DNA from: JANPCX01 sp031431125
GTDB lineage: Bacteria; Pseudomonadota; Gammaproteobacteria; Burkholderiales; Burkholderiaceae_C
Direction of reading: 5' to 3'
Assembly: GCA_031431125.1 (NCBI GenBank)
Contig: JANPCX010000046.1
Location: 62,001-126,000, forward strand
DNA: 64,000 nucleotides
Below, in pieces: positions 24,855-33,110 of this stretch (positions are counted from its first letter, which is position 1; each line of letters begins with the position of its first letter). The notes beneath the pieces are model-generated. The model did no database searches, had not been told where the DNA came from, and worked only from the letters and a program-made list of their open reading frames with translations. The position numbers and the translations under genes were made by a program.

Positions 24855-25778
24855 ATGCCAACATCCTTGCTGCGTTTGCCATCGCTGGATCTGATTCGAG
24901 GCTTTGTTGCAGTCGGGCGGCGCATGAGCATCACCCTCGCGTCACAAGACCTGTGTTTGACGCAGTCGGCGGTGAGCAGGCAAGTCCATGCTTTGGAAGC
25001 ACATCTGGGTGTCAAGCTGCTGGTGCGTGGTCACCGCGCCATCACCTTCACCGCCGAGGGGGAACGTTTGTTTCGCAGCGCTGACGGCGCAGTGCAGCAG
25101 CTGCAAGATGTGCTGGGCGAAATCCAGGCCTCCCCCGCAACGAAACCCGTGACGCTCAGTGCCAGCATTGGGGTGGCCGGACTGTGGTTGCTGCCACGCT
25201 TGAGTCGTTTGCAAAAGCTGCATCCTGGTATCGACTTGCGCATCTCAGCGAATAACCGGGTGGCCGACTTGCGCCATGAAGACATCGACTTGGCCATTCG
25301 TTACACCACACCCCTGCTCGCGCCGCCTGGGTCCACCCGACTCTTTGGCCACGCCGTTGCGCCGGTGGCCCATCCGTCCTTGGGCTTGAAGGCATTGCGC
25401 TCCGCTCAGGTTCTTTCCAAGTTCTCTCTGCTGGAGTTTGACGACCCCAACTACCCCTGGCTGCATTGGGATGATTGGCTTGGCGCCATGGGTTGGGTTG
25501 ATGCCAAACCGCTGGGTGTTTTGCATTTCAACCAGTACGACCAGGTGATTCAAGCTGCACTCGATGGCCAAGGTGTCGCTCTGGGTCGATTGGAGTTGAT
25601 TCAGCCGCTGCTGGACAGCGGGCGTTTGCTCAGGCTCGCGCCGCCGAGGCACCGGGCCGAGTCAAACCATGCCTACTGGTTGATACGGGCCACGGACCGG
25701 CCTCGGGACGACGTGCGCCGGGTGGCGCAGTGGATAGAGGCTGAGGCCTTGTCGGGAGGTGATGTGGCGATGCCTTGA
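24855..25778 (+). CDS. LysR family transcriptional regulator
   Basis: 307 residues. The winged helix-turn-helix is at about 12-70: FVAVGRRMSITLASQDLCLT, QSAVSRQVHALEAHLGVKLL, RAITFTAEGERL. The effector domain has the GcvA-like pattern (RISANNRVADLRHEDIDLAIRY and DQVIQAALDGQGVALG). It probably controls the divergent MFS gene in response to the transported compound. Start ATG 24855 gives the standard spacing before the HTH. Confidence 0.92.
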   Translation: MPTSLLRLPSLDLIRGFVAVGRRMSITLASQDLCLTQSAVSRQVHALEAHLGVKLLVRGHRAITFTAEGERLFRSADGAVQQLQDVLGEIQASPATKPVTLSASIGVAGLWLLPRLSRLQKLHPGIDLRISANNRVADLRHEDIDLAIRYTTPLLAPPGSTRLFGHAVAPVAHPSLGLKALRSAQVLSKFSLLEFDDPNYPWLHWDDWLGAMGWVDAKPLGVLHFNQYDQVIQAALDGQGVALGRLELIQPLLDSGRLLRLAPPRHRAESNHAYWLIRATDRPRDDVRRVAQWIEAEALSGGDVAMP

Positions 25779-25878
25779 CCGAGCGCGCCAGCGTTTTTTT
25801 CGATGTATTTCACATGCTTCATATGAATGTGTGACCGCGCCTTGTGTTCATCGTCGGAGGGGCCCGTTTTTCTCCCGC

Positions 25879-26307
25879 TCAGGGCGCAGTCAGCCAGGCC
25901 ATGAGCAAGCGCAGCACCCAGTAGGCTTGAATGACGACCTGAACCGCCATGAAAAGGAAGCGCACCAGCACGGCTTTGTTGCGCGTTGAAACCAGGTGAA
26001 CGCTGGACTGCACCACACGCGCGGCGACAACCGTCAGTGCGAGGCTGTCGGTGACGGCCGCTTGGCCGCTCCACAGTGCAACCGCAATCAGCGCCGCGAA
26101 GGTGGGCAAGTTCTCGTAGCAGTTGGCGTGCGCACGGCACAGTCGACCCGAAAATGGCGAGACATCCTCGCCCGAGGGCGAGAACGCGTTGGGCCGGCGC
26201 TGACCGCTCATCGACACCTGGACACGCAGGGCAGCGATGGCCGTGACCAGTAGCAAGGTCCAGGCGGCGTAGATCAGCAAGGCGGCGAGGCTGGGATTCA
26301 TGGTCAT
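25879..26307 (-). CDS. MAPEG family membrane protein
   Basis: 142 residues from ATG 26307 (ATG 26301 is equally possible). Four hydrophobic segments, the first AALLIYAAWTLLLVTAIAAL. The MAPEG signature region is recognisable as GRLCRAHANCYENLPTFAAL, equivalent to the R-x-x-x-N-x-x-E pattern between helices 1 and 2. Bacterial members are membrane enzymes of eicosanoid/glutathione type with mostly unknown substrates. It lies 64 nt after the HD-domain gene on the same strand. Confidence 0.8.
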   Translation of the reverse strand: MTMNPSLAALLIYAAWTLLLVTAIAALRVQVSMSGQRRPNAFSPSGEDVSPFSGRLCRAHANCYENLPTFAALIAVALWSGQAAVTDSLALTVVAARVVQSSVHLVSTRNKAVLVRFLFMAVQVVIQAYWVLRLLMAWLTAP

Positions 26308-26371
26308 GGTGGGGTCTCGGTGGTTGGGCAATCAAGTCAAGACAAGGTCGAGCGACCTGTTTGGGGCAGGA

Positions 26372-27142
26372 TCAGCCTGGCCCTGAATCGGTTTCATCGA
26401 ATGGAGCGTTGTTGACCAACTCCAGAAACCTGAATCGGCGGTTGTACAAAGCGATGCGGCTGCGTGGCGCCTCGGCCGCTGCGGCACGCAAACAGCGACA
26501 CAGCGCCTGCTTCATATTCGTTCGAGGGTGCTGCTGCAGCACTTCACGCTGCACGTCTTGAGGAATGCGGCGCAGGCCTTTGCCGACCACGTCCAGGGCT
26601 GCGCCAGATTGCAGCAGGTGTGCTTCTTGGCCTTGTTCCAAGGTCACCGTCAGGTCGAGGTGCAGACTGATGGCCTCGGCGACCCGCCGGTTTTCTTCTG
26701 TGGTGGCGTGCGCGGCTAAATGACGCTGCGCATAGCGCGCACCCCGTACCGCAAAACAGTGGTCTGTCGGGGTCGCTGCATGGTGGGTCAGACCCACGTC
26801 ATGCAGCATGCAGGCGGCAAAGAGCACCGGACGCTCGGGTGTCAATCCGGCTTGTTGCCCGAGCAATGAACCCCACACGAAGGTGCGCACCGCATGCTCA
26901 ACCAACCACGGGTCCTGGGTGGTTTGTGCCAGTTGCCAGGCGTGTTTTGAAAGACCGTCTTGCGGAACAGTCAGCGCCTGCACATCGCTGGGCCGCAGCA
27001 GCACGCCGGAATCGGTCGCGGACGAGCGGTGGGGTGTTTCGCGGCGCAGGGCCAAACGCGAGGCGATGGCGGACAAGCTGCGTTGCCACTGCGACCACAG
27101 GCTGAGTTGGCCGTGGGTTTGGTCGTAGATGAAGGTCGTCAT
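26372..27142 (-). CDS. HD-domain hydrolase, cyanamide hydratase-like
   Basis: 256 residues. The HD motif is in ACMLHDVGLTHH, with an upstream metal His in WLVEHAVRTFVWGSLLG and a further His in AEAISLHLDLTV. This spacing fits the HD subfamily that includes cyanamide hydratases and related metal-dependent enzymes. The substrate here is not known. It is divergent from the GlxA-type regulator, with a 10-bp inverted repeat in the 89-bp gap. Confidence 0.8.
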   Translation of the reverse strand: MTTFIYDQTHGQLSLWSQWQRSLSAIASRLALRRETPHRSSATDSGVLLRPSDVQALTVPQDGLSKHAWQLAQTTQDPWLVEHAVRTFVWGSLLGQQAGLTPERPVLFAACMLHDVGLTHHAATPTDHCFAVRGARYAQRHLAAHATTEENRRVAEAISLHLDLTVTLEQGQEAHLLQSGAALDVVGKGLRRIPQDVQREVLQQHPRTNMKQALCRCLRAAAAEAPRSRIALYNRRFRFLELVNNAPFDETDSGPG

Positions 27143-27193
27143 GGTGGGGTGGGTGTGTCAGGGCAGTATCTCGACCGCCTTCGGCCCGCACCA

Positions 27194-27230
27194 GTGTCAA
27201 TAACGACAAAAAAAAGTCTATTATTGACAC
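27194..27230. promoter_or_regulatory. Inverted-repeat operator abutting the glxA-type start
   Basis: GTGTCAATAA (27194-27203) and TTATTGACAC (27221-27230) are perfect 10-bp arms with a 17-bp A-rich spacer. The right arm ends one base before the ATG of the regulator. Its position between divergent genes suggests autoregulation by the AraC-type regulator plus control of the HD/MAPEG genes. Confidence 0.55.
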
Positions 27231-27231
27231 G

Positions 27232-28230
27232 ATGAAGCCTGTACGTATCCACCTTCTTGCCTTGCAAGGGGTGCTCGACGCCAGCTTGGGCATCAGCCTG
27301 AGCATTTTTCAGGCGGCCAACAGCGTGCTGCGGGCGCTTGGGCAGCCGGCCGCTTTTGAGGTGACCGTGACGGCCATGCGTTCAGGCGAATGCGTGACCG
27401 GCGCTGGGTTGTGCTTGCAAATCCCCAAGGCCGTCACCGAATTGGAAACGCCCGATTTGCTGCTGCTGCCTGGCAGCTTCTTGACGACACCCAAAGACAT
27501 GGACGGCTGGTTGGCCAGCGCCGAGGTGACGGATGCTTGCTACTACTTGAACCAGTTGGCAGGCGCTCGAAGCGCTGCACCCTGCGCGGTGGCGGCGTCC
27601 TGCGCCGCTACTTTTGTGTTGGCACAGTCCGGTTTGCTCCAAGGCCGCAATGCCACCACGGTGTGGTGGCTGGCCCGTCATTTTCGAAAACGTTTCCCTG
27701 GAGTGAAGTTGGACATGCAGCGCATGGTGGTGCAAGACGGTGCCATCACCACCGCGGGTGCTGCACTGGCCCAAGGCGATTTGGTCCTGCAACTGATCTC
27801 GCAGCATGCGGGCGCGCAGCTTGCCCACACCTGTGCTAGTTATTTGTTGATGGACGAACGCAGCTCTCAAACTGGCTACGCCATGTTGCAACAACTGGCC
27901 TCGCAAGACCCACAAATGCGGCAGGCCGAAAGCTGGGTGCGCAAACGCTTGGACCGGCACATCCGCATCACCGACATGGCGCAAGCGCTGCACCTCACAC
28001 CACGCACCCTGGCACGTCGTTTTGAATCAGCTTTGGGAATGACGCCGCTGCAGTTCGTGCAACGTTTGCGCACCGACCATGCACTGCACTTGCTGCAGAC
28101 CACGGTGCAATCATTGGAGGCGATTGCGCCTCAGGTAGGTTATTCGGACAGCAATGCACTGCGCCGGCTGATTCGCCGCGAAGCGGGCGCGACACCGGCG
28201 CAATTGCGCAGAGCCTCGGTCACCTCTTAA
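27232..28230 (+). CDS. GlxA family regulator (DJ-1/PfpI domain plus AraC HTH)
   Basis: 332 residues. The N-terminal DJ-1/PfpI-like domain (about 5-200) holds LLLLPGSF and the nucleophile-elbow Cys in VAASCAATFVLAQSGLL. The C-terminal AraC-type double helix-turn-helix has RITDMAQALHLTPRTLARRF and LEAIAPQVGYSDSNALRRLI. There is almost no room for a leader: an inverted repeat ends 1 bp before the ATG and no ribosome site is visible, so leaderless translation is possible. It probably regulates the divergent HD gene. Confidence 0.9.
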   Translation: MKPVRIHLLALQGVLDASLGISLSIFQAANSVLRALGQPAAFEVTVTAMRSGECVTGAGLCLQIPKAVTELETPDLLLLPGSFLTTPKDMDGWLASAEVTDACYYLNQLAGARSAAPCAVAASCAATFVLAQSGLLQGRNATTVWWLARHFRKRFPGVKLDMQRMVVQDGAITTAGAALAQGDLVLQLISQHAGAQLAHTCASYLLMDERSSQTGYAMLQQLASQDPQMRQAESWVRKRLDRHIRITDMAQALHLTPRTLARRFESALGMTPLQFVQRLRTDHALHLLQTTVQSLEAIAPQVGYSDSNALRRLIRREAGATPAQLRRASVTS

Positions 28231-29945
28231 CTGCGCAAATTCAAACCACCGGCCGAGCGACCGCTGGTTTGACCCAAGCTCGCTTGCGCACCTTTGGTGC
28301 AGTACTTGAGCTTCAAGCTGTTGATCATGGCCGAGAGGTTGGTGCAGTCTTCTATCTTGGCGGCGTGGCGGTTGAGCACCAGGCCGGCGAGCTCGATGAG
28401 TTTGGCGTTCAGGGTTTCGGCCCCTTTGACCATCAAGGCCTTCACCGCTGCTTCGGGTGATCCCGTCACGCTGTGGGTCATGGCTTTTTCGGCCATGGTG
28501 CTGATCTCGGTTTGCCCGTCGCGGACGATGGACTCGTAAGGCTCGTAGCCTTGCATGGACTTGGACAGCATTTCGGTGGTTGTCTTGGAAATGCAGAAGC
28601 GTAGTGCGATGGTGCGGATCCAGTCTTCGCTGTCTTGGAGCTGAATTTCGGTGGTGCGCAGTCGGGAGAGGACGGCCAGCACATTGGTTGCAGCTTCGAA
28701 GTCGAATCCTTCGTCGCGCAGCGTGGCGGCCATGCGTTTGACTATGCTCACGCATTCCCCTACTCGGCGCTCATACAAGGCTTTGAACACTTCGAGGGCT
28801 TGCACAAAACGTTGAACGCGGGTGTTGTCTGGGTCGCGCGCGCGCACGGCCATCAGGTTGTCAAAGGTGCGTGCGAATGCTTTGGACTCTTTTTTGTCGA
28901 AATAAACCAAGGCCAAGAAGACCAAGGTTTGAGAGTCGAACATTTTGGAGTTGATGCCGATGCGCACGCAGCGCTCCAGCATTTCCAAGGCTTCATCGGT
29001 TTGGCCCATGTAAAAAGCCAAGAAGCCATTTTTTTGCAAACGGCTGATGCTGTGCGGTGTACTGGCGGTGGCGGTGCGGAAGGTATCCAATGCGCCTTGC
29101 AGGTCGCCACTTTCAACTTGCACGCGGCCCATCACGTCATAGGCGTCGGCGTAGCCGGGGTCGCTGCTGATGAGGGCGTCCAAGGTGCGTTTGGATTGCG
29201 GCAGCTGGCCGCTCTCAAGCTCCGCACGGGCCACGCCCAACCGAGCCCAGGGCAGGGCATTGGTGGCGGCCACGGCTTCGTAGAGTTGTTTTGCGGCTTG
29301 GTGGTTGCCTAGGCGAATGTAGAGCTCGGCGCCAATGCGCGCTGCATACAGCCAGTACTCGCCGCGGCGGTTGAAGCGGGCTTGGCACTCCTCTGCGGCC
29401 ACATCAAAGTCGCCACTTTCAATGGCTTCGAAGATTGTGCGCAGCACGGTTTTGCGGTGGCGGGCTTGCATCAGCCGCCGTTCCAGCGACTGTGAGGTGT
29501 GTGGCTTCAGCAAGTAGCTGTCCAGCGCAGTCTCGGCTGCTTCGGCTACCTTGGCGTAAGACGCTTCCCCGGTGACCATGACGAACACGGTGGAGTAGGG
29601 CAGCAACTGGGAGCGTCGCAAGTCGTCCAGCAGGTCTTGACCTGACATGGGTGAGTTTTCAAAGTGGTAGTCGCACAGCACAATGTCGAAGGTGCGACTC
29701 TCAAGAGCCCTTCGGGCGTCCGCGATGCGGCTGACTTGCATCATATGACCCACCCCCATGTCGCGCAACATGGCGGTCAAAGTGCTGCGCGAGGTGGGGT
29801 TGCCGTCAATGATGAGGGCGCGGCAGTCCTGGACGTCCGGGTAAATCAGCCGTCCGCCATTGGGCAGGTTGACTGCAGCGGCAGGCTTGGCCGCCTTCGG
29901 CTTGGTAAAGGCGGCGGGCAAGGCGTTGGATGCAGCGCTGGACAT
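28227..29945 (-). CDS. Receiver domain fused to TPR repeats
   Basis: 572 residues. After a 35-residue Ala/Pro-rich start comes a CheY-like receiver: ALIIDGNPTSRS, acceptor Asp92 in VLCDYHFENS, MVTGEASYAK and LLKPHT. The acidic pocket is reduced to one Asp (D47-G48 instead of two acids), so phosphorylation may be weak. From about 165 on, helical tetratricopeptide repeats follow (e.g. ALPWARLGVARAELESGQLP, YADAYDVMGRVQVESGDLQG). It has no DNA-binding domain, so it acts by protein contact. Its stop overlaps the glxA-type gene's stop by 4 bp, convergent. Confidence 0.85.
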   Translation of the reverse strand: MSSAASNALPAAFTKPKAAKPAAAVNLPNGGRLIYPDVQDCRALIIDGNPTSRSTLTAMLRDMGVGHMMQVSRIADARRALESRTFDIVLCDYHFENSPMSGQDLLDDLRRSQLLPYSTVFVMVTGEASYAKVAEAAETALDSYLLKPHTSQSLERRLMQARHRKTVLRTIFEAIESGDFDVAAEECQARFNRRGEYWLYAARIGAELYIRLGNHQAAKQLYEAVAATNALPWARLGVARAELESGQLPQSKRTLDALISSDPGYADAYDVMGRVQVESGDLQGALDTFRTATASTPHSISRLQKNGFLAFYMGQTDEALEMLERCVRIGINSKMFDSQTLVFLALVYFDKKESKAFARTFDNLMAVRARDPDNTRVQRFVQALEVFKALYERRVGECVSIVKRMAATLRDEGFDFEAATNVLAVLSRLRTTEIQLQDSEDWIRTIALRFCISKTTTEMLSKSMQGYEPYESIVRDGQTEISTMAEKAMTHSVTGSPEAAVKALMVKGAETLNAKLIELAGLVLNRHAAKIEDCTNLSAMINSLKLKYCTKGAQASLGQTSGRSAGGLNLRS

Positions 29946-30041
29946 GGTGGGTTCGGATTCCTGAGGGTCTCCCGGTGATATCGACCGCCCACCTCTGACC
30001 TTGAGGCGCTGGCCGCCTGAAATGCTTGGTTCTCAGCGAAT

Positions 30042-30788
30042 TTATTTCGACGCCACCACCGAAAAATACGGTTTGAGCGAGGGAAAAGCGCTTGCGACCA
30101 CCCTGGCGGGCGCGTTGTTGTAACGGCCGCGGTAAATGACTTTGCCCGGTTTGAAGCCGATATTGGATAAAAACCCAGTGACTTCTTTGCTGGTGTATTC
30201 CCGCACATGGCCCATGAAACCTTGTTCATGGATGGATTTGTACTGGGCGTACAAACCTTCGCCGACCACGGACCAGGCCTCGGATTTGACGTGGAAGTTG
30301 ATGATGCCTTTGAGTGACTTCAAATTGGGCGTGGACAGCCACAGCTTGCCGCCCGGTTTGAGCACGCGGTGAATCTCTTCCATGGTGAAGATGAGGTCGA
30401 TGCGCAGGTGCTCGAACACCTCGTTGAGCAAGATGATGTCGAAGCTGTTGTCGGGGAAGGGCAGTTTGTCTTTTTCAATGTCGCAGCCCACCACCTGCAG
30501 GCCCAGCTCGCTGGACAGCTTGGATGAGATGTCGGTCGGTTTGTCCACCGTGGTGATCTGAAACCCTCTGTGCTTGAGTGCCAGCGTCAAAAAAAAGGGG
30601 TAACCACCAATCTCCAAGGTTTTGGAATTGCTGGAGTGGCTGCGGCACAGCCATTCGTAGTCCAAAGCCAGGCGGTTCAAGTGATAGAACTGGTACTTTT
30701 CAAGTCCCTCAGAGGGCTGTTTGTTCAGCACCTCTTGGCTGGCTGCCTTCAATGCGGCCACGCTGTCTGAGCTGGGATTGGCGTTCAT
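30042..30788 (-). CDS. Class I SAM-dependent methyltransferase
   Basis: 248 residues. The SAM-binding motif I region is LEIGGYPFFLTLALKHRG, motif II TTVDKPTD, then CDIEKDKLPFPDNSFDIILLNEVFEHL and HRVLKPGGKLWLSTPN, typical of the Methyltransf_11 fold. The gene ends the exopolysaccharide cluster, and its ATG overlaps the stop of the glycosyltransferase as ATGA. Methylation of a sugar or lipid intermediate of the polysaccharide is inferred from this position. Confidence 0.88.
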   Translation of the reverse strand: MNANPSSDSVAALKAASQEVLNKQPSEGLEKYQFYHLNRLALDYEWLCRSHSSNSKTLEIGGYPFFLTLALKHRGFQITTVDKPTDISSKLSSELGLQVVGCDIEKDKLPFPDNSFDIILLNEVFEHLRIDLIFTMEEIHRVLKPGGKLWLSTPNLKSLKGIINFHVKSEAWSVVGEGLYAQYKSIHEQGFMGHVREYTSKEVTGFLSNIGFKPGKVIYRGRYNNAPARVVASAFPSLKPYFSVVASK

Positions 30789-31954
30789 GGTTTGCTCCTG
30801 GTTGACGGACTCTTGATCGGTGCGCTCAGCAATGGCGCCTCAGGTTGCGATGGTTCGCTGACATATTCAGCCAACATGGCCTCGTACTGGCTCAGTACAT
30901 GGGGCCAGGTGAAGTGCTGGTGGAAACGCGTGCTCGCCATGCTGCGCATGTGGCCCAGGGTGTCGTGGTCACCGATCAAGGTATCCAAACGCGCATCGAA
31001 CTCGTCTGCACCTCGGAAGTACAGTGCCGCCTCGCCTGCCACCCAGCGGTTGAAGCGGTTGTCATGGGCGATGACGGCATTGCCGGCACCCAATGCTTCG
31101 ACCAGAGACGGGTTGGTGCCGCCCACTTGATGGCCGTGCACATAGGCCAGCGAGTGAAAACGCAGCGCCTGCACCACGGTTTTGTCGTAAATGGCACCGA
31201 GAAAACGCACCTCGTCACTGGCCGCGGCCATCACAGCACGGTGGTAAGGGTTGTCTTGTGCATAGTTGCCCAGAACCACCAACTTGACGCCGCGCGGCTT
31301 TCTTGAAAACCCCTGCACGATTTCGAGCAAGGAGTTTTCTGGCTCAGGCCGTGCGACTACGGTGAGAAACTTTCCTGGCACCAGAGCGAAACCGTGCAGC
31401 GCTTCGATCGGCGCCGAGGTGACGGCGTCGGCCCCATAAGGAATGGTGGTGATTTTTGTCGACCGAACGCGGGTGCTGAGGTGGGATTTGATCTGCGGGT
31501 GGTCGGCCACCAAGTGGTTGCCCAACCAACAGCCGGCCCAATCGTTCAGCCAAAACCACAGCTTGGCGACCGGTCCCCATTTGGCACGTGACCACTCAAT
31601 GCCGTCCATGTTGATCACATTGGGAATGCCCTTGAGCCGCAGCCAGGCGCAGAAGACGGCGGTGTTGTAGCCGAGCGTGAGGCACAGATCCGGGTGGCGT
31701 GCCGCGTGGGCTGTGGCTTTCCAGTCGAAGGCGATGGTGCCTTTGGGGCCGTCCTGGGGAACGGGAATGTGCACCCGCTCAACGCCGTGCCAGCTGTCGT
31801 CAAACACCGGGCCGCTGCCGTCTTGTTGGCAATAGACGATGACACGCCACCCTCGCTGCACCAGGTACAGCGCCAGGTATTCGGCAAAGGTTTCAAAACC
31901 GCCGTGGGCTGCGGGAATGCCGCGTGTGCCGAGAATTCTGAGAACTTTTTTCAT
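30785..31954 (-). CDS. Glycosyltransferase (GT4-like, DUF1972 N-terminus)
   Basis: 389 residues from ATG 31954 (MKKVLRILGTRGIPAAHGGF; the frame is open to 32005). The N-terminus with RGIPAAHGGFETFAEYLALY is characteristic of the DUF1972/rhamnosyltransferase-like group. The GT-B C-terminal half has YGADAVTSAP, VARPEPENSLLEIVQGF and GHQVGGTNPSLVEALGAGNAVI. It should add a sugar to the lipid-linked repeat unit in the cytoplasm. It is tightly packed between another glycosyltransferase and the methyltransferase. Confidence 0.88.
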   Translation of the reverse strand: MKKVLRILGTRGIPAAHGGFETFAEYLALYLVQRGWRVIVYCQQDGSGPVFDDSWHGVERVHIPVPQDGPKGTIAFDWKATAHAARHPDLCLTLGYNTAVFCAWLRLKGIPNVINMDGIEWSRAKWGPVAKLWFWLNDWAGCWLGNHLVADHPQIKSHLSTRVRSTKITTIPYGADAVTSAPIEALHGFALVPGKFLTVVARPEPENSLLEIVQGFSRKPRGVKLVVLGNYAQDNPYHRAVMAAASDEVRFLGAIYDKTVVQALRFHSLAYVHGHQVGGTNPSLVEALGAGNAVIAHDNRFNRWVAGEAALYFRGADEFDARLDTLIGDHDTLGHMRSMASTRFHQHFTWPHVLSQYEAMLAEYVSEPSQPEAPLLSAPIKSPSTRSKP

Positions 31955-31967
31955 AGGTGCAAAAACG

Positions 31968-33110
31968 TCATGGGCGGTTGTAGACCTCAACCAACTGACG
32001 ACCAATCTTCAGCCAGTCAAAGTCGGTCTTCATGGTGTGCAGGGCTTGAGTGCTGACACGGGCGCGGGCATCAACGTCGCTCAGCACTTGGTGGATGGTT
32101 TCGGCCAGGTGGTGGGCGTCGCCGCTCTTGAACAAAAAACCGTTGACGCCGTCGGCGACCACGTCTTTCATGGCATCCAGGTCGGAGGCAATCACCGGCA
32201 CACCGTAGCTCATGGCCATGAGCAAAACACCGCTTTGGTAGATGCGTCGGTAGGGCAGCACCACCACGTCAGCAGCGGCGTAAAAGTGGGCCACCTCGGT
32301 ATCGCGGATGTAGCGGATGTGGAGCTTGACCGATTCGGCCAATGTGAGCCTTTGAATCAAGGCCTCATAACGCGAGAAGTCGTCTTTCCACACACGACCG
32401 GCAATCACCAAGGTGGCGGTGGGATGTTGCTCACGCACGGTAGCGAAGGCTTGAATCAGCAGGTCCAGTCCTTTGACTTCTTTGATTTGCCCAAAAAAAA
32501 GAACCACAGGTCCAGTTTCAGACGGCAACCACCCGAGCGCACGCCGCGCGTCCTCGCGGCTGGGGATGGCGCCGACAAACTCCAAATAGTTGCCATGGGG
32601 AATGGTGTGCACACGTTCTGGATTGACCTTGAGTTTCTCCGTGACTTCCCGGCCCGAGCTGCGGTTGTGCGCAATCACCTCGTGCACCAGCCCATAGGTT
32701 CTGGCCACCAGCCACTTGACGGACAGGCCCTCCTTGAAGGCTTCCACATCATGGGCGGTGACCACCACCTTGTAGGCCAGCAGACGCGACAACAGCACGC
32801 TCAAAAACTCAAGCCCGCCGACGTGGAAAAAATGAAAATGAACCACAGAAGCGCCTGCCCAACGCCCGCCCACCAAAGCCCGCAACAGACCCCGCACATA
32901 ACGCAAGCCGCGTTGCCAAGCCGGGTCAGCACCGTAGATGCGCTGAAACACCGGCCGCACTTTGAAGGAACCGGGCTCTGCCAGCGGCGGGTTTTTGTCG
33001 CAGGTGTACAGCGTGACCTTGGCGCCCGCTTGCTGTGCACCGCCGCACAGACCCACGTCGTAGTAGTTCATGCCGCCGTGGCCACCCACGGGTTCAATCA
33101 CGCTGATCAT
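31968..33110 (-). CDS. Glycosyltransferase family 4
   Basis: 380 residues, GT-B fold. The N-terminal glycine loop is VGGHGGMNYYDVGLCGGAQQ. The C-terminal nucleotide-sugar domain shows VVLFFGQIKEVKGLDLLIQA, HIRYIRDTEVAHFYAAADVV and the E-x7-E type region VLPYRRIYQSGVLLMAMSYG followed by PVIASDLDAM. ATG 33110 overlaps the stop of the polymerase gene as ATGA. It probably transfers a sugar during repeat-unit assembly. Confidence 0.9.
   Translation of the reverse strand: MISVIEPVGGHGGMNYYDVGLCGGAQQAGAKVTLYTCDKNPPLAEPGSFKVRPVFQRIYGADPAWQRGLRYVRGLLRALVGGRWAGASVVHFHFFHVGGLEFLSVLLSRLLAYKVVVTAHDVEAFKEGLSVKWLVARTYGLVHEVIAHNRSSGREVTEKLKVNPERVHTIPHGNYLEFVGAIPSREDARRALGWLPSETGPVVLFFGQIKEVKGLDLLIQAFATVREQHPTATLVIAGRVWKDDFSRYEALIQRLTLAESVKLHIRYIRDTEVAHFYAAADVVVLPYRRIYQSGVLLMAMSYGVPVIASDLDAMKDVVADGVNGFLFKSGDAHHLAETIHQVLSDVDARARVSTQALHTMKTDFDWLKIGRQLVEVYNRP

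Noticed and set aside
27195..27229. TTGACA boxes inside the inverted repeat as minus-35 promoters
   Set aside because: The plus-strand box would start transcription inside the regulator gene, and the minus-strand box has no minus-10 box at 16-18 bp. An operator explains the symmetry better.
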